Shown piece after piece: positions 7,137 through 13,480 of a DNA stretch of 13,480 bases; positions within the stretch are counted from its first letter, which is position 1; each line of letters starts with the position of its first letter. The notes under the pieces are model-generated. The model searched no databases, was not told where the DNA came from, and worked only from the letters and a program-made list of their open reading frames with translations. The position numbers and the translations under genes are program-made. The DNA is from Gammaproteobacteria bacterium (GTDB lineage Bacteria; Pseudomonadota; Gammaproteobacteria; Methylococcales; Methylomonadaceae), in assembly GCA_024276805.1 (NCBI GenBank), contig JAJRWJ010000319.1:1-13480 (forward strand), in the 5' to 3' direction.

Positions 7137-7574
7137 ATGAAAAAAATACCAATCGGGATGCAGATGCTGCTTGCCTTGTCCGTGGCAGGCAGCTTACTGT
7201 GTGAAGCCGAAGCATCCAGGTATTACTGGAAGCATGGCAAGTCTCTGGGCAGCAGATATTATTGGCTGGGCCTGGAATCGCCGGGCAGTAAAAGCTACTG
7301 GGAAAACAATGCCGGGGTGGGCAGCAGGAAATACTGGGAAACAGGCAAGGCGCCCGGCAGTAAATACTATTGGCAAACGGGCAAAGCGGCCGGCAGCAGA
7401 TATTATTGGCAAAATGGCAATGGCCGCGGCAGCAAATATTACTGGCACAAGGGCAATGGCCCTGGCAGCAAGCATTACTGGTTCAACGGCAAGGACTCGT
7501 CAGGCTATCTGGTGGTCATCTTTCTGGCAGTCGGTCTGATCGATGAGCAGGGTAATATCATTGACGATCTTTGA
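7137..7574 (+). CDS. Exported Tyr-Trp repeat protein of unknown function
   Basis: The protein has 145 residues and belongs to no family I recognise. The start ATG has GAAGAGG seven bases upstream. Residues 1-26 are a signal peptide (basic start, hydrophobic core at 9-21, AEA cleavage site at 24-26). The mature chain would therefore begin exactly at the first repeat. Residues 27-122 are eight contiguous 12-residue units: Ser-(Lys/Arg)-x-Tyr-Trp-x-x-Gly-x-x-x-Gly. Ser1, Lys/Arg2, Tyr4 and Trp5 are invariant; Gly8 occurs in six units and Gly12 in seven. A 12-residue hydrophobic stretch (YLVVIFLAVGLI, 124-135) and an acidic tail end the protein. Spaced aromatics and glycines recall carbohydrate-binding repeats in general form, but no such family matches. 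It is divergent from slt, so a cell-wall or envelope role is an inference only. Confidence 0.85.
   Translation: MKKIPIGMQMLLALSVAGSLLCEAEASRYYWKHGKSLGSRYYWLGLESPGSKSYWENNAGVGSRKYWETGKAPGSKYYWQTGKAAGSRYYWQNGNGRGSKYYWHKGNGPGSKHYWFNGKDSSGYLVVIFLAVGLIDEQGNIIDDL
7215..7502 (+). repeat. Eight in-frame 36-base tandem repeats
   Basis: The units begin at 7215, 7251, 7287, 7323, 7359, 7395, 7431 and 7467, with no spacer. Each encodes one 12-residue Ser-(Lys/Arg)-x-Tyr-Trp unit. The DNA of different units varies at silent positions (Tyr as TAT or TAC, Ser as AGC, AGT or TCC) while the key residues stay fixed. Units 2 and 6 share the same 16 bases at their start (AGCAGATATTATTGGC), which hints at more recent copying between them. 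Confidence 0.95.
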
Positions 7575-7662
7575 AAAAAAGGATGATGTAATCTGACAAA
7601 GAGTAGAATTAATAAACATATGCTTACAATACATCAACCGGCAAATGAAAATAGCTGCCATA

Positions 7663-9264
7663 TTACTCCGGCGGTTTCAGAATGGTGTTTTGTGGTGTTT
7701 TGCTGGTATCGGGCTCGGGGTAGTCCAGGGTGTAGTGCAGCCCGCGGCTTTCCTTTCTGTTTTGTGCACAGCGGATGATCAGTTCGCCGACAATGACCAG
7801 ATTACGCAGTTCCAGCAGATCGCTGGTGATCCTGAAATTGCCATAATATTCAGCAATCTCGTCCTGCAGCAATCTGATGCGATGCATGGCCCTGGCCAGA
7901 CGCTTGTCGGTTCTGACGATGCCGACATAATCCCACATGAAACGACGCAGTTCATCCCAATTATGTGCCACCACCACTTCTTCATCCGAATCGCTGACCT
8001 GTGATTCGTCCCAGTCGGGCAGATCTGGAGGGGCGGGTATTTTATCGAGGATTTCGACAATATTGCGACTGGCCCGGGCAGCGAACACCAGGCATTCCAG
8101 CAGCGAATTGCTGGCCATACGGTTTGCGCCGTGCAAGCCGGTACAGGCGACTTCGCCAATGGCGTACAGTCCGGGAATATCAGTACGCGCATGGCTGTCG
8201 GTCAGCACGCCGCCGCAGGTGTAATGCGCCGCCGGCACGACTGGTATGGGTTCCTTGCTGATGTCGATGTTGAATTTCAGGCAGCGCTGATAGATGGTCG
8301 GGAAATGCTCCTGAATGAAGCTGCTGCTTCTATGGCTGATATCCAGATACACGCACTCGATGCCCAGCTTCTTGATCTGGTGGTCGATGGCGCGGGCGAC
8401 TATATCCCGGGGAGCCAGCTCCTCCCGGGGGTCATAGTTGTTCATGAATGGCGAGCCATCCGGCAGAATCAATTTACCCCCTTCGCCTCTGACCGCCTCA
8501 CTGATTAAAAATGAATTTGCTTCCGGATGATACAGGCAGGTGGGATGAAATTGTATGAATTCCATATTGGCGATACGGCAGCCGGCCCGCCAGGCCAGGG
8601 CCATTCCGTCGCCGGTGGAGACATTCGGGTTGCTGGTATACAGATAGACTTTGCTGGCGCCGCCGGTGGCCAGTACGACGATGCGCGAGGCAATGGCGAG
8701 GACCTGGTGTTTCTTGTTATTCAACACATAGGCGCCAACCACCCGCTGTTTTTCCAGGCCCAGTTTTTTGCTGGTAATCAAATCGATAACATTATGGTTT
8801 TCAAACAGATGAATATTCGGGTGGGAACGGGCCTTTTCTATCAGTGACAATGAGATGGCTTTACCCGTGGCATCACCCGCATGCACGATACGACGATGGG
8901 AATGCCCCCCTTCGCGGTGCAGATGCAGCTGTTTTTCACCGCTCCGGGTCTGCTCTTCGGTGAATGGCACGCCCTGTTCGAGCAGCCAGTCGATGCACTC
9001 CTTGCCATGTGCAACGGTCAATTCGACGATTTCGGGTTGGCAAAGTCCGGCGCCGGCATTCATGGTATCCTCGATATGCGAGGCAACCGAATCATGGGCA
9101 TCCAGTACTGCGGATATGCCGCCCTGTGCGTAATAGGTGCCGCCATCGGTCAGGGCAAATTTCGATACCACTGCCACTTGCGCCTCATCCGCCAGTCTCA
9201 GCGCCAGACTCAGACCGGCGATACCGCTGCCGATAATGAAGACATCGTAAGTTCGTTGCGGCAT
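7663..9264 (-). CDS. nadB: L-aspartate oxidase
   Basis: The protein has 533 residues, full length. It oxidises L-aspartate to iminoaspartate with FAD, the first step of de novo NAD synthesis in the cytoplasm; NadA uses the product. The FAD-binding GSGIAG is at 12-17, and the GGTYYAQGGISA segment at 41-52 is typical. Putative active-site residues His240 (in FIQFHPT), Arg286 (in LAPRDIVARA) and His347 (in HYTCGG) sit at a constant four-residue offset from the E. coli NadB set His244, Arg290 and His351. The GLYAIGEVACTGLHGANRMA block follows, and the C-terminal helical domain is complete. It lies divergent from rpoE, the same arrangement as in E. coli and many gammaproteobacteria. The ribosome site is weak. 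nadA and nadC are not nearby. Confidence 0.95.
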   Translation of the reverse strand: MPQRTYDVFIIGSGIAGLSLALRLADEAQVAVVSKFALTDGGTYYAQGGISAVLDAHDSVASHIEDTMNAGAGLCQPEIVELTVAHGKECIDWLLEQGVPFTEEQTRSGEKQLHLHREGGHSHRRIVHAGDATGKAISLSLIEKARSHPNIHLFENHNVIDLITSKKLGLEKQRVVGAYVLNNKKHQVLAIASRIVVLATGGASKVYLYTSNPNVSTGDGMALAWRAGCRIANMEFIQFHPTCLYHPEANSFLISEAVRGEGGKLILPDGSPFMNNYDPREELAPRDIVARAIDHQIKKLGIECVYLDISHRSSSFIQEHFPTIYQRCLKFNIDISKEPIPVVPAAHYTCGGVLTDSHARTDIPGLYAIGEVACTGLHGANRMASNSLLECLVFAARASRNIVEILDKIPAPPDLPDWDESQVSDSDEEVVVAHNWDELRRFMWDYVGIVRTDKRLARAMHRIRLLQDEIAEYYGNFRITSDLLELRNLVIVGELIIRCAQNRKESRGLHYTLDYPEPDTSKTPQNTILKPPE

Positions 9265-9341
9265 GTCTATGTGTGTTGTTTCATTTGGGTTGGGAATCTT
9301 CGGTAAATTTGGTTTTATTATTTATATTTAGGATAATAAAG

Positions 9342-9357
9342 CTTTTACCTGTAAAAG
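9342..9357. promoter_or_regulatory. Perfect 16-base palindrome between nadB and rpoE, candidate operator
   Basis: CTTTTAC-CT-GTAAAAG is a perfect inverted repeat with 7-base arms and a 2-base centre. It lies 78 bases upstream of nadB, next to an AT-rich tract that could hold the nadB promoter, and 108 bases before rpoE. Its position fits a regulator of nadB. I do not recognise it as a NadR, NrtR or other named box. Confidence 0.4.
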
Positions 9358-9417
9358 AAAATCCTTGAGGGGTACTTATTAATCTGGATTCCCCTGTAAA
9401 ATATTCCAGAATCCATA

Positions 9418-9445
9418 GAACTTATACGGTTCTTTCCTGTCCATC
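9418..9445 (+). promoter_or_regulatory. Candidate sigma-E (AlgU-type) promoter of the rpoE operon
   Basis: GAACTT at 9418-9423 matches the -35 hexamer of sigma-E/AlgU promoters. After 16 bases TCCATC begins at 9440, supplying the TC of the -10 element, although the rest departs from TCTGA. Transcription would begin close to 9450, just before the GTG start. rpoE autoregulation is usual in this family, which makes the match more believable. Confidence 0.5.
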
Positions 9446-9464
9446 CATACATCGATAGGTTTTT

Positions 9465-10061
9465 GTGAACGACCAGGCGCGGACAAGTGAACAAATTGAT
9501 CAGGAGCTGGTTCTGCGGGTTCAGCAGGGCGATAAATCCGCCTATGATCATTTGGTCCGAAAATACCAGCACAAGATTATCCAGATAGTGAATCGCTATG
9601 TAAAAGACCCCAGTGAGGCCCAGGATGTCGCACAGGAATCTTTCATCAAGGCGTATCGTGCGCTGAATAATTTTCGTGGCGACAGTGCTTTTTATACTTG
9701 GCTGTACAGGATCGCCATCAATACGGCAAAAAATTATCTGGTTTCCAGAGCCAGGCGCTATTCACAATATGAAGTGGATATCCAGGAAGCCGAGCAAGTC
9801 GGCAATATTCCGCAATTACGCAGTATGGAGACGCCCGAGCAGCAGTTGTTCAACGAGGAAATCGTTGCCGCAATCAAATCAGCAATCGATAAATTGCCGG
9901 AAGAGATGCGTATGGCGATCATGCTGCGGGAGTTCGAGGGAATGAGTTACGAGGAGATTGCGCAGGCCATGGATTGCCCGGTAGGCACGGTTCGATCACG
10001 GATCTTCAGGGCTCGTGAGGCAATCGATAACAAATTAACCCCATTGCTCGATAATCGGTGA
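9465..10061 (+). CDS. rpoE: RNA polymerase sigma factor RpoE (AlgU type)
   Basis: The protein has 198 residues from a GTG start, with a weak TAGGT site just upstream. It is an ECF sigma factor that directs RNA polymerase to envelope-stress genes. Sigma region 2 covers about residues 20-96, with Asp-Val-Ala-Gln-Glu-Ser-Phe-Ile-Lys-Ala (54-63) and the aromatic-rich Phe-Tyr-Thr-Trp-Leu-Tyr-Arg-Ile-Ala (76-84). Region 4 covers about 135-190, including LPEEMRMAIMLREFEGMSYE and the helix-turn-helix ending in Gly-Thr-Val-Arg-Ser-Arg-Ile-Phe-Arg-Ala-Arg. The stop is followed six bases later by rseA. The order rpoE-rseA-rseB with divergent nadB leaves little doubt. Activity should be held down by the RseA partner at the membrane. 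Confidence 0.95.
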   Translation: MNDQARTSEQIDQELVLRVQQGDKSAYDHLVRKYQHKIIQIVNRYVKDPSEAQDVAQESFIKAYRALNNFRGDSAFYTWLYRIAINTAKNYLVSRARRYSQYEVDIQEAEQVGNIPQLRSMETPEQQLFNEEIVAAIKSAIDKLPEEMRMAIMLREFEGMSYEEIAQAMDCPVGTVRSRIFRAREAIDNKLTPLLDNR

Positions 10062-10067
10062 GTTTCG

Positions 10068-10610
10068 ATGCAGGAAGAATTACACTGTAAAATTTCGCAA
10101 TTTATAGATGATGATCTGCCCGTTGACCAGGCACTGATATTGCTTGATCAAATCATCGATAATCCTGGCCTCGAGGCAAAGTTGTATCGCTATCAGATTG
10201 CCAGGGAAGCGCTCAAAACAGATTTGCACTCCCCCCCCGATGCAAATTTTGTCAAACGGATCAGCCAGCAAATCAAACAGGAGAATGTGCAGTTTTTACC
10301 CCACAGGCTGCGTCTGAGAAAAAATTATAAAACCTTGCTGGCGGTTGCCGCATCGGTTGTAATCGTTGCCGTCATCGTATTAGGCAGCTTGTCACAAACA
10401 CAGGAAAACAATATTCAGGCACTGCAAATAGTGGCAAGTGACGACACCGGGGTTCAGGATCAGGATGAAAATGAACAATGGGCGGCAGTTTCAGCGCCGC
10501 AACCCCCATCCCCTCCGTATTATGACTACCTGGAGGCGCATCAGGGCGTCTTGTATCCGCCGGACTCGGTATTGCACAACTATGCCAGAACTGCCAGTTA
10601 CGGAAAATAA
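10068..10610 (+). CDS. rseA: Anti-sigma-E factor RseA/MucA
   Basis: The protein has 180 residues. The N-terminal cytoplasmic part (about 1-85) begins with the pattern typical of RseA/MucA N-domains (Ile-Ser-Gln-Phe-Ile-Asp-Asp-Asp, 9-16, and the Tyr-Arg-Tyr-Gln-Ile-Ala-Arg-Glu-Ala-Leu segment, 40-49), which binds the sigma factor. One membrane helix runs from about 88 to 108. The remaining 70 or so residues would be periplasmic, the part normally bound by RseB and cut by DegS/AlgW-type proteases. It lies six bases after rpoE and two bases before rseB. The periplasmic part is proline- and tyrosine-rich near its end and not well conserved in general. The proteases that would release the sigma factor are not in the window. 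Confidence 0.9.
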   Translation: MQEELHCKISQFIDDDLPVDQALILLDQIIDNPGLEAKLYRYQIAREALKTDLHSPPDANFVKRISQQIKQENVQFLPHRLRLRKNYKTLLAVAASVVIVAVIVLGSLSQTQENNIQALQIVASDDTGVQDQDENEQWAAVSAPQPPSPPYYDYLEAHQGVLYPPDSVLHNYARTASYGK

Positions 10611-10612
10611 CG

Positions 10613-11578
10613 ATGTTTTTGCCAGGGAATAAGCGCCTGCTGTTTTTCGCCATGCTGCTTTTGCTGCAGTCTGCCCAGGCGGAAGTCAGGCAATCCAAGG
10701 CCCTGCACATGCTGGCCAATATGATACAGGCGATGCGGACCCTCGATTATCAGGGAACACTGGTTATCTATCGCAATGGCAAGCTGGATGCCATGAAGCT
10801 GTATCATAGTGTCGAGAATGGCGTTGAACAAGAGCGCCTGATGGCATTGAATTCGCCGATGCGGGAAATTGTCAGGGAAGCCGATAAAGTGGTTTGTGTC
10901 TATCTGGACAGCAACGATGTCATCATCGATCACCGACCGGCGCAACGTTCATTTTTGTTTGATTTCCCGGATAATCTGCAGGAGTTGGGCAAATATTACG
11001 TTTTTGGTCTGGAAAAAAAGGAAAAAATTGCACTGCTGCCTGCGCAGGTTGTCTCGATAATCCCCAGGGATGATTACCGTTATGCCGGCAAGGTCTGGAT
11101 AAGCCTGGACAACTTTTTACCCTTGAAACACCAGATGATCAATTCTGCCGGCCTGCCGATCGAACAGGTGGCATTCACCGAAGTCGTGCTGGACGGGACC
11201 ATGCCACATAGTGACATCCAGGCATTGATTGTACAGAATACCCAGCGGACCCGACATATCCATCGTCTGACCAGGCTGCCTTTCACAGAAGCAAGTTTTA
11301 TCCTGGAAAATATACCGGACGGCTTTCACCAGGAGTTTTTTGCACGGCGCAAAATGCACAATCGGGAAACCTATGTCGAGCATTTGTTGCTCAGCGACGG
11401 GTTTGCAACGGTATCTGTATATTTGGAAAAAAAAGACAAGGAATTGCAGTCAGGGTTCAAAACGACGGGTTCAACCAATTTCTATACCCGTGATATCGAT
11501 GCCTATCAGGTCACGGTCATGGGGGAAGTGCCAGCAAAAACGGTCAAGTTCATTGCCGAAGGCGTGATCCTGAAATAA
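10613..11578 (+). CDS. rseB: Sigma-E regulatory protein RseB/MucB
   Basis: The protein has 321 residues, normal for the family. A signal peptide (hydrophobic core at about 9-18, cleavage after AQA at 21-23) sends it to the periplasm. There the family binds RseA and shields it from proteolysis until lipid or lipopolysaccharide signals displace it. The N-terminal LolA-like lipid-binding domain has Tyr-Gln-Gly-Thr-Leu-Val-Ile-Tyr-Arg and ERLMALNSPMREIVR. The smaller C-terminal domain includes Ser-Asp-Gly-Phe-Ala-Thr-Val-Ser-Val-Tyr, and Val-Thr-Val-Met-Gly-Glu-Val-Pro close to the end. The start is two bases after the rseA stop, so the two are translationally coupled. Confidence 0.93.
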   Translation: MFLPGNKRLLFFAMLLLLQSAQAEVRQSKALHMLANMIQAMRTLDYQGTLVIYRNGKLDAMKLYHSVENGVEQERLMALNSPMREIVREADKVVCVYLDSNDVIIDHRPAQRSFLFDFPDNLQELGKYYVFGLEKKEKIALLPAQVVSIIPRDDYRYAGKVWISLDNFLPLKHQMINSAGLPIEQVAFTEVVLDGTMPHSDIQALIVQNTQRTRHIHRLTRLPFTEASFILENIPDGFHQEFFARRKMHNRETYVEHLLLSDGFATVSVYLEKKDKELQSGFKTTGSTNFYTRDIDAYQVTVMGEVPAKTVKFIAEGVILK

Positions 11579-11807
11579 TATGAGCAACCAAGTCGCGCTC
11601 GCCCTGGTTTTTGCCTGGTTCAGCCGCACGCAGTCCATCGCAAATTTGTTATCCACCAAGTGCACCTTGGCCATCGATCATCAATGAGATGCTTGAGGGC
11701 TGCTTGTACAGGATGCCCTGATATGCAGAATAACGCATCGTTTTTAAATAGACGGGAATTATTCGGTACAAGGATATGCCGACTGTATCAATGGCCTCGA
11801 GCCACTG

Positions 11808-11824
11808 ATACACTGATAGTGTAT
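11808..11824. promoter_or_regulatory. Perfect 17-base palindrome upstream of degP, candidate operator
   Basis: ATACACT-GAT-AGTGTAT has perfect 7-base arms around three bases, about 95 bases before the degP start. It is AT-rich at the ends and not followed by a T-run, so an operator is likelier than a terminator. The inner ACACT/AGTGT arms also appear in the palindrome before AmrS (3785-3799), with a 5-base instead of a 3-base centre. Confidence 0.4.
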
Positions 11825-11859
11825 ATACTCATCGCATGGGTTGTTTTAATGCTATGAAC

Positions 11860-11879
11860 ATCCCAGGGATGGGTGTTTA
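11860..11879 (+). repeat. 20-base motif, copy 1 (upstream of degP)
   Basis: This stretch matches 13391-13410 at 17 of 20 positions and contains the small palindrome ATCCC-A-GGGAT. A TATGAA precedes both copies. It lies 39 bases before the degP start. Confidence 0.35.
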
Positions 11880-11918
11880 TAGACGCTAACTAATTTATTC
11901 AACAGAATTGGAGGATTT

Positions 11919-13319
11919 ATGTTTCAGAGGTTAGGTCGGGCGGGAATCCAGGTCATGGGGCTGCTGCTGGTCATGCAGCCGGTTTTTGCACAATTGCCCG
12001 ATTTTACTGGATTGGTCGAAAAAAATGGCGCGGCTGTCGTCAATATCAGCACTACGCAGAAGGCGCCTGAACCGGAACCGATGGGCGAACCACAAATCCC
12101 CGAGGGAACTCCTTTCGATGAGTTTTTCAAACATTTCTTCCAGGGGCCGGGTGGTGGATTCATGCCGCGTGAATCCAAATCGTTGGGTTCCGGTTTCATC
12201 ATTTCCAGCGATGGCTATGTTTTGACCAATCACCATGTGGTCAAGGATGCCGATGAAATCATCGTGAAGCTGACTGATCGGCGGGAGCTGGAAGCAAAGC
12301 TGATTGGCTCCGATCCACGAACCGATGTGGCACTGCTGAAACTCGAGGCCAGTGATCTGCCGGTAGTGGAAATAGGCTCCTCCAAAAAGCTTAAAGTTGG
12401 TGAATGGGTTCTGGCAATCGGGACGCCTTTTGGTTTCGATCATTCCGTTACCGCGGGTATTGTAAGCGCCAAGGGGCGCAGTCTGCCCGGCGATAATTAT
12501 GTGCCGTTCATTCAGACCGATGTGGCAATCAATCCCGGCAATTCAGGTGGTCCACTGTTTAACATGGATGGGCAAGTGGTGGGTATGAATTCCCAGATCT
12601 ATAGTCGCTCTGGTGGCTACATGGGCTTGTCCTTTGCCATTCCCATGGAAGTCACGATGAACGTGGTGGAACAGCTGAAGGCCCACGGCAAGGTGGCCCG
12701 GGGCTGGCTGGGTGTGCAGATTCAGGATGTCACGCGGGAACTTGCGGAGTCGTTTGGCATGTCCAGACCTCATGGCGCGCTGGTTTCCAGGGTGGTGCCG
12801 GATAGTCCGGCGGAGAAAGCCGGCTTGATGATCGGCGATATAATCGTCGAATTCAACGGGCAGGAAATAGAGACATCAGCAGAGTTGCCGCCAATTGTCG
12901 GTATGACGCCAATCGATGAAAAAGCGCGGGTCAAAATAATCCGGCAGGGAGAAAAGAAAACCATACTGGTCAGCATAGGGCTGCTTCCAGACCAGGAAGA
13001 GCTGCAGCTCGCGTCCGAAAATTCAACTTTCAAAATGGTTGGCCGCATCGGCCTGGTTGTTTCCGACCTGACTGCCGAACAGAGAGAACAGTTCCAGGTC
13101 ATCAAAGGTGGTGTTCTGGTGCAGAAAGTGCAAAAAGGCCCTGCGCGGGAAGCAGGTATTCAGCGTGGTGACGTTATTTTGCGCATACAAAATCATGTCA
13201 TCCAGGATGTCGCCGATTTTGAACAGTTTGTGGAAGGAATTGCAGCCGGTAACTCGGTTGCGGTATTGATACAGCGCCGCGGCAGTCCCAGATTTCTGGC
13301 CATCAAAATAGAGAAATGA
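11919..13319 (+). CDS. degP: Periplasmic serine protease DegP/MucD (HtrA family)
   Basis: The protein has 466 residues, full length. The start has GGAGGA four bases upstream. The signal peptide ends after VFA (22-24). The trypsin-like domain carries the catalytic triad His106 (in TNHHVV), Asp136 (in DPRTDVALL) and Ser209 (in GNSGGPLF). Two PDZ domains follow, about 255-350 and 368-460, making it DegP/DegQ/MucD-like rather than the one-PDZ DegS. It degrades or refolds damaged envelope proteins. The region between signal peptide and protease domain is rich in Pro and Glu, as in MucD. Its place downstream of rseB matches the Pseudomonas algU-mucABCD order, except that mucC is lacking and a 340-base gap with its own palindrome suggests separate transcription. 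Confidence 0.95.
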   Translation: MFQRLGRAGIQVMGLLLVMQPVFAQLPDFTGLVEKNGAAVVNISTTQKAPEPEPMGEPQIPEGTPFDEFFKHFFQGPGGGFMPRESKSLGSGFIISSDGYVLTNHHVVKDADEIIVKLTDRRELEAKLIGSDPRTDVALLKLEASDLPVVEIGSSKKLKVGEWVLAIGTPFGFDHSVTAGIVSAKGRSLPGDNYVPFIQTDVAINPGNSGGPLFNMDGQVVGMNSQIYSRSGGYMGLSFAIPMEVTMNVVEQLKAHGKVARGWLGVQIQDVTRELAESFGMSRPHGALVSRVVPDSPAEKAGLMIGDIIVEFNGQEIETSAELPPIVGMTPIDEKARVKIIRQGEKKTILVSIGLLPDQEELQLASENSTFKMVGRIGLVVSDLTAEQREQFQVIKGGVLVQKVQKGPAREAGIQRGDVILRIQNHVIQDVADFEQFVEGIAAGNSVAVLIQRRGSPRFLAIKIEK

Positions 13320-13390
13320 CGGGAATGAATCCGGGCGCCAGGAAGTGCCGGCATAATCGATGGCCGCCAGTCATTGATTATGAATATAAT

Positions 13391-13410
13391 ATTCCATGGA
13401 TAGGTGTTTA
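13391..13410 (+). repeat. 20-base motif, copy 2 (downstream of degP)
   Basis: This matches copy 1 at 17 of 20 positions. The last 161 bases of the window (13320-13480) otherwise show no coding region or terminator that I can support; this stretch is probably the leader of the next gene, outside the window. Confidence 0.3.
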
Positions 13411-13480
13411 CTGGCTCTGACTGGTTATCCACTAAACAACACATGGGGAACCGCGGACAAGAGTTTTTACGACTGTCAGC

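Larger units (their letters stand above)
11579..11918. other. 340-base gap between rseB and degP, no convincing gene
   Basis: This is where rseC/mucC would be in many gammaproteobacteria. A 35-codon ATG frame (11580-11687) overlaps the rseB stop region by position only and has no ribosome site. A second frame with ATG at 11672 or upstream, ending at 11857, has a Cys-x-x-Cys pair and a hydrophobic C-terminus, but no clear RseC features. A palindrome at 11808-11824 and the degP leader with GGAGGA at 11910-11915 occupy the rest. I therefore call no gene here. Confidence 0.6.

Noticed and set aside
7194..7475. 93-codon minus-strand frame across the Tyr-Trp repeats
   Set aside because: It is the periodic antisense shadow of the repeats, with no ribosome site. 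The sense strand has a signal peptide and a good ribosome site.
7215..7502. Choline-binding or glucan-binding repeats
   Set aside because: There is general resemblance in aromatic and glycine spacing, but the 12-residue unit and its invariant Ser-Lys/Arg-x-Tyr-Trp core do not match those repeat families.
7137..7574. Repeat protein as a multi-core RiPP precursor matured by a radical SAM enzyme
   Set aside because: It has a Sec-type signal peptide cleaved at the first repeat rather than a leader peptide. No maturase or peptide transporter is adjacent, and AmrS belongs to a separate conserved trio more than 2 kb away.
11580..11687. 35-codon frame directly after rseB as a small gene
   Set aside because: Its start codon lies one base after the rseB stop, but there is no ribosome site, no recognisable motif, and no similarity to RseC.
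13193..13444. 83-codon minus-strand frame over the end of degP
   Set aside because: It mostly overlaps the second PDZ domain of degP on the other strand and has no domain of its own.

Overview
The window looks like the chromosome of an aerobic gammaproteobacterium outside the enterics. The best evidence is the right half: nadB is divergent from an rpoE-rseA-rseB envelope-stress operon, with a DegP/MucD protease downstream. This is the familiar gammaproteobacterial nadB/algU neighbourhood. Base composition is moderate, and the translated proteins, ribosome sites and signal peptides are all ordinary for that class. I cannot name the genus from sequence alone; REP elements, AmmeMemoRadiSam genes and RoxA-type cytochromes would fit several groups.

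Left part (1-2356): the 3' end of one c-type cytochrome gene and a complete paralogue (414-1922), in tandem. The complete copy is a membrane-anchored, periplasmic di-haem protein of the RoxA / cytochrome c peroxidase-like type. They are followed by about 430 bases without a convincing gene, which hold three REP-type palindromes, two of them paired as a BIME.

Next (2357-4918): the three AmmeMemoRadiSam genes. MEMO and AMMECR1 form an overlapping pair on the minus strand, and the radical SAM protein AmrS is divergent from them. The three families are known to co-occur; their joint function is not settled as far as I know.

Middle (4959-7574): a Slt70-type soluble lytic transglycosylase on the minus strand. 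Divergent from it, across a strong palindrome, is a 145-residue exported protein I do not recognise. After its signal peptide it consists of eight back-to-back 12-residue units with invariant Ser-(Lys/Arg)-x-Tyr-Trp, then a short hydrophobic C-terminus. This is the most original item in the window.

Right (7663-13480): L-aspartate oxidase (nadB, minus), a divergent regulatory region with a palindrome and a plausible sigma-E promoter, then rpoE, the anti-sigma factor rseA, its periplasmic regulator rseB, and degP/mucD. The rseC/mucC gene often found between rseB and the protease is not there; a 340-base stretch with no convincing gene takes its place. The envelope theme (Slt, sigma-E circuit, DegP, repeat protein) runs across the middle and right of the window, but no direct functional link between these units can be proved from sequence.
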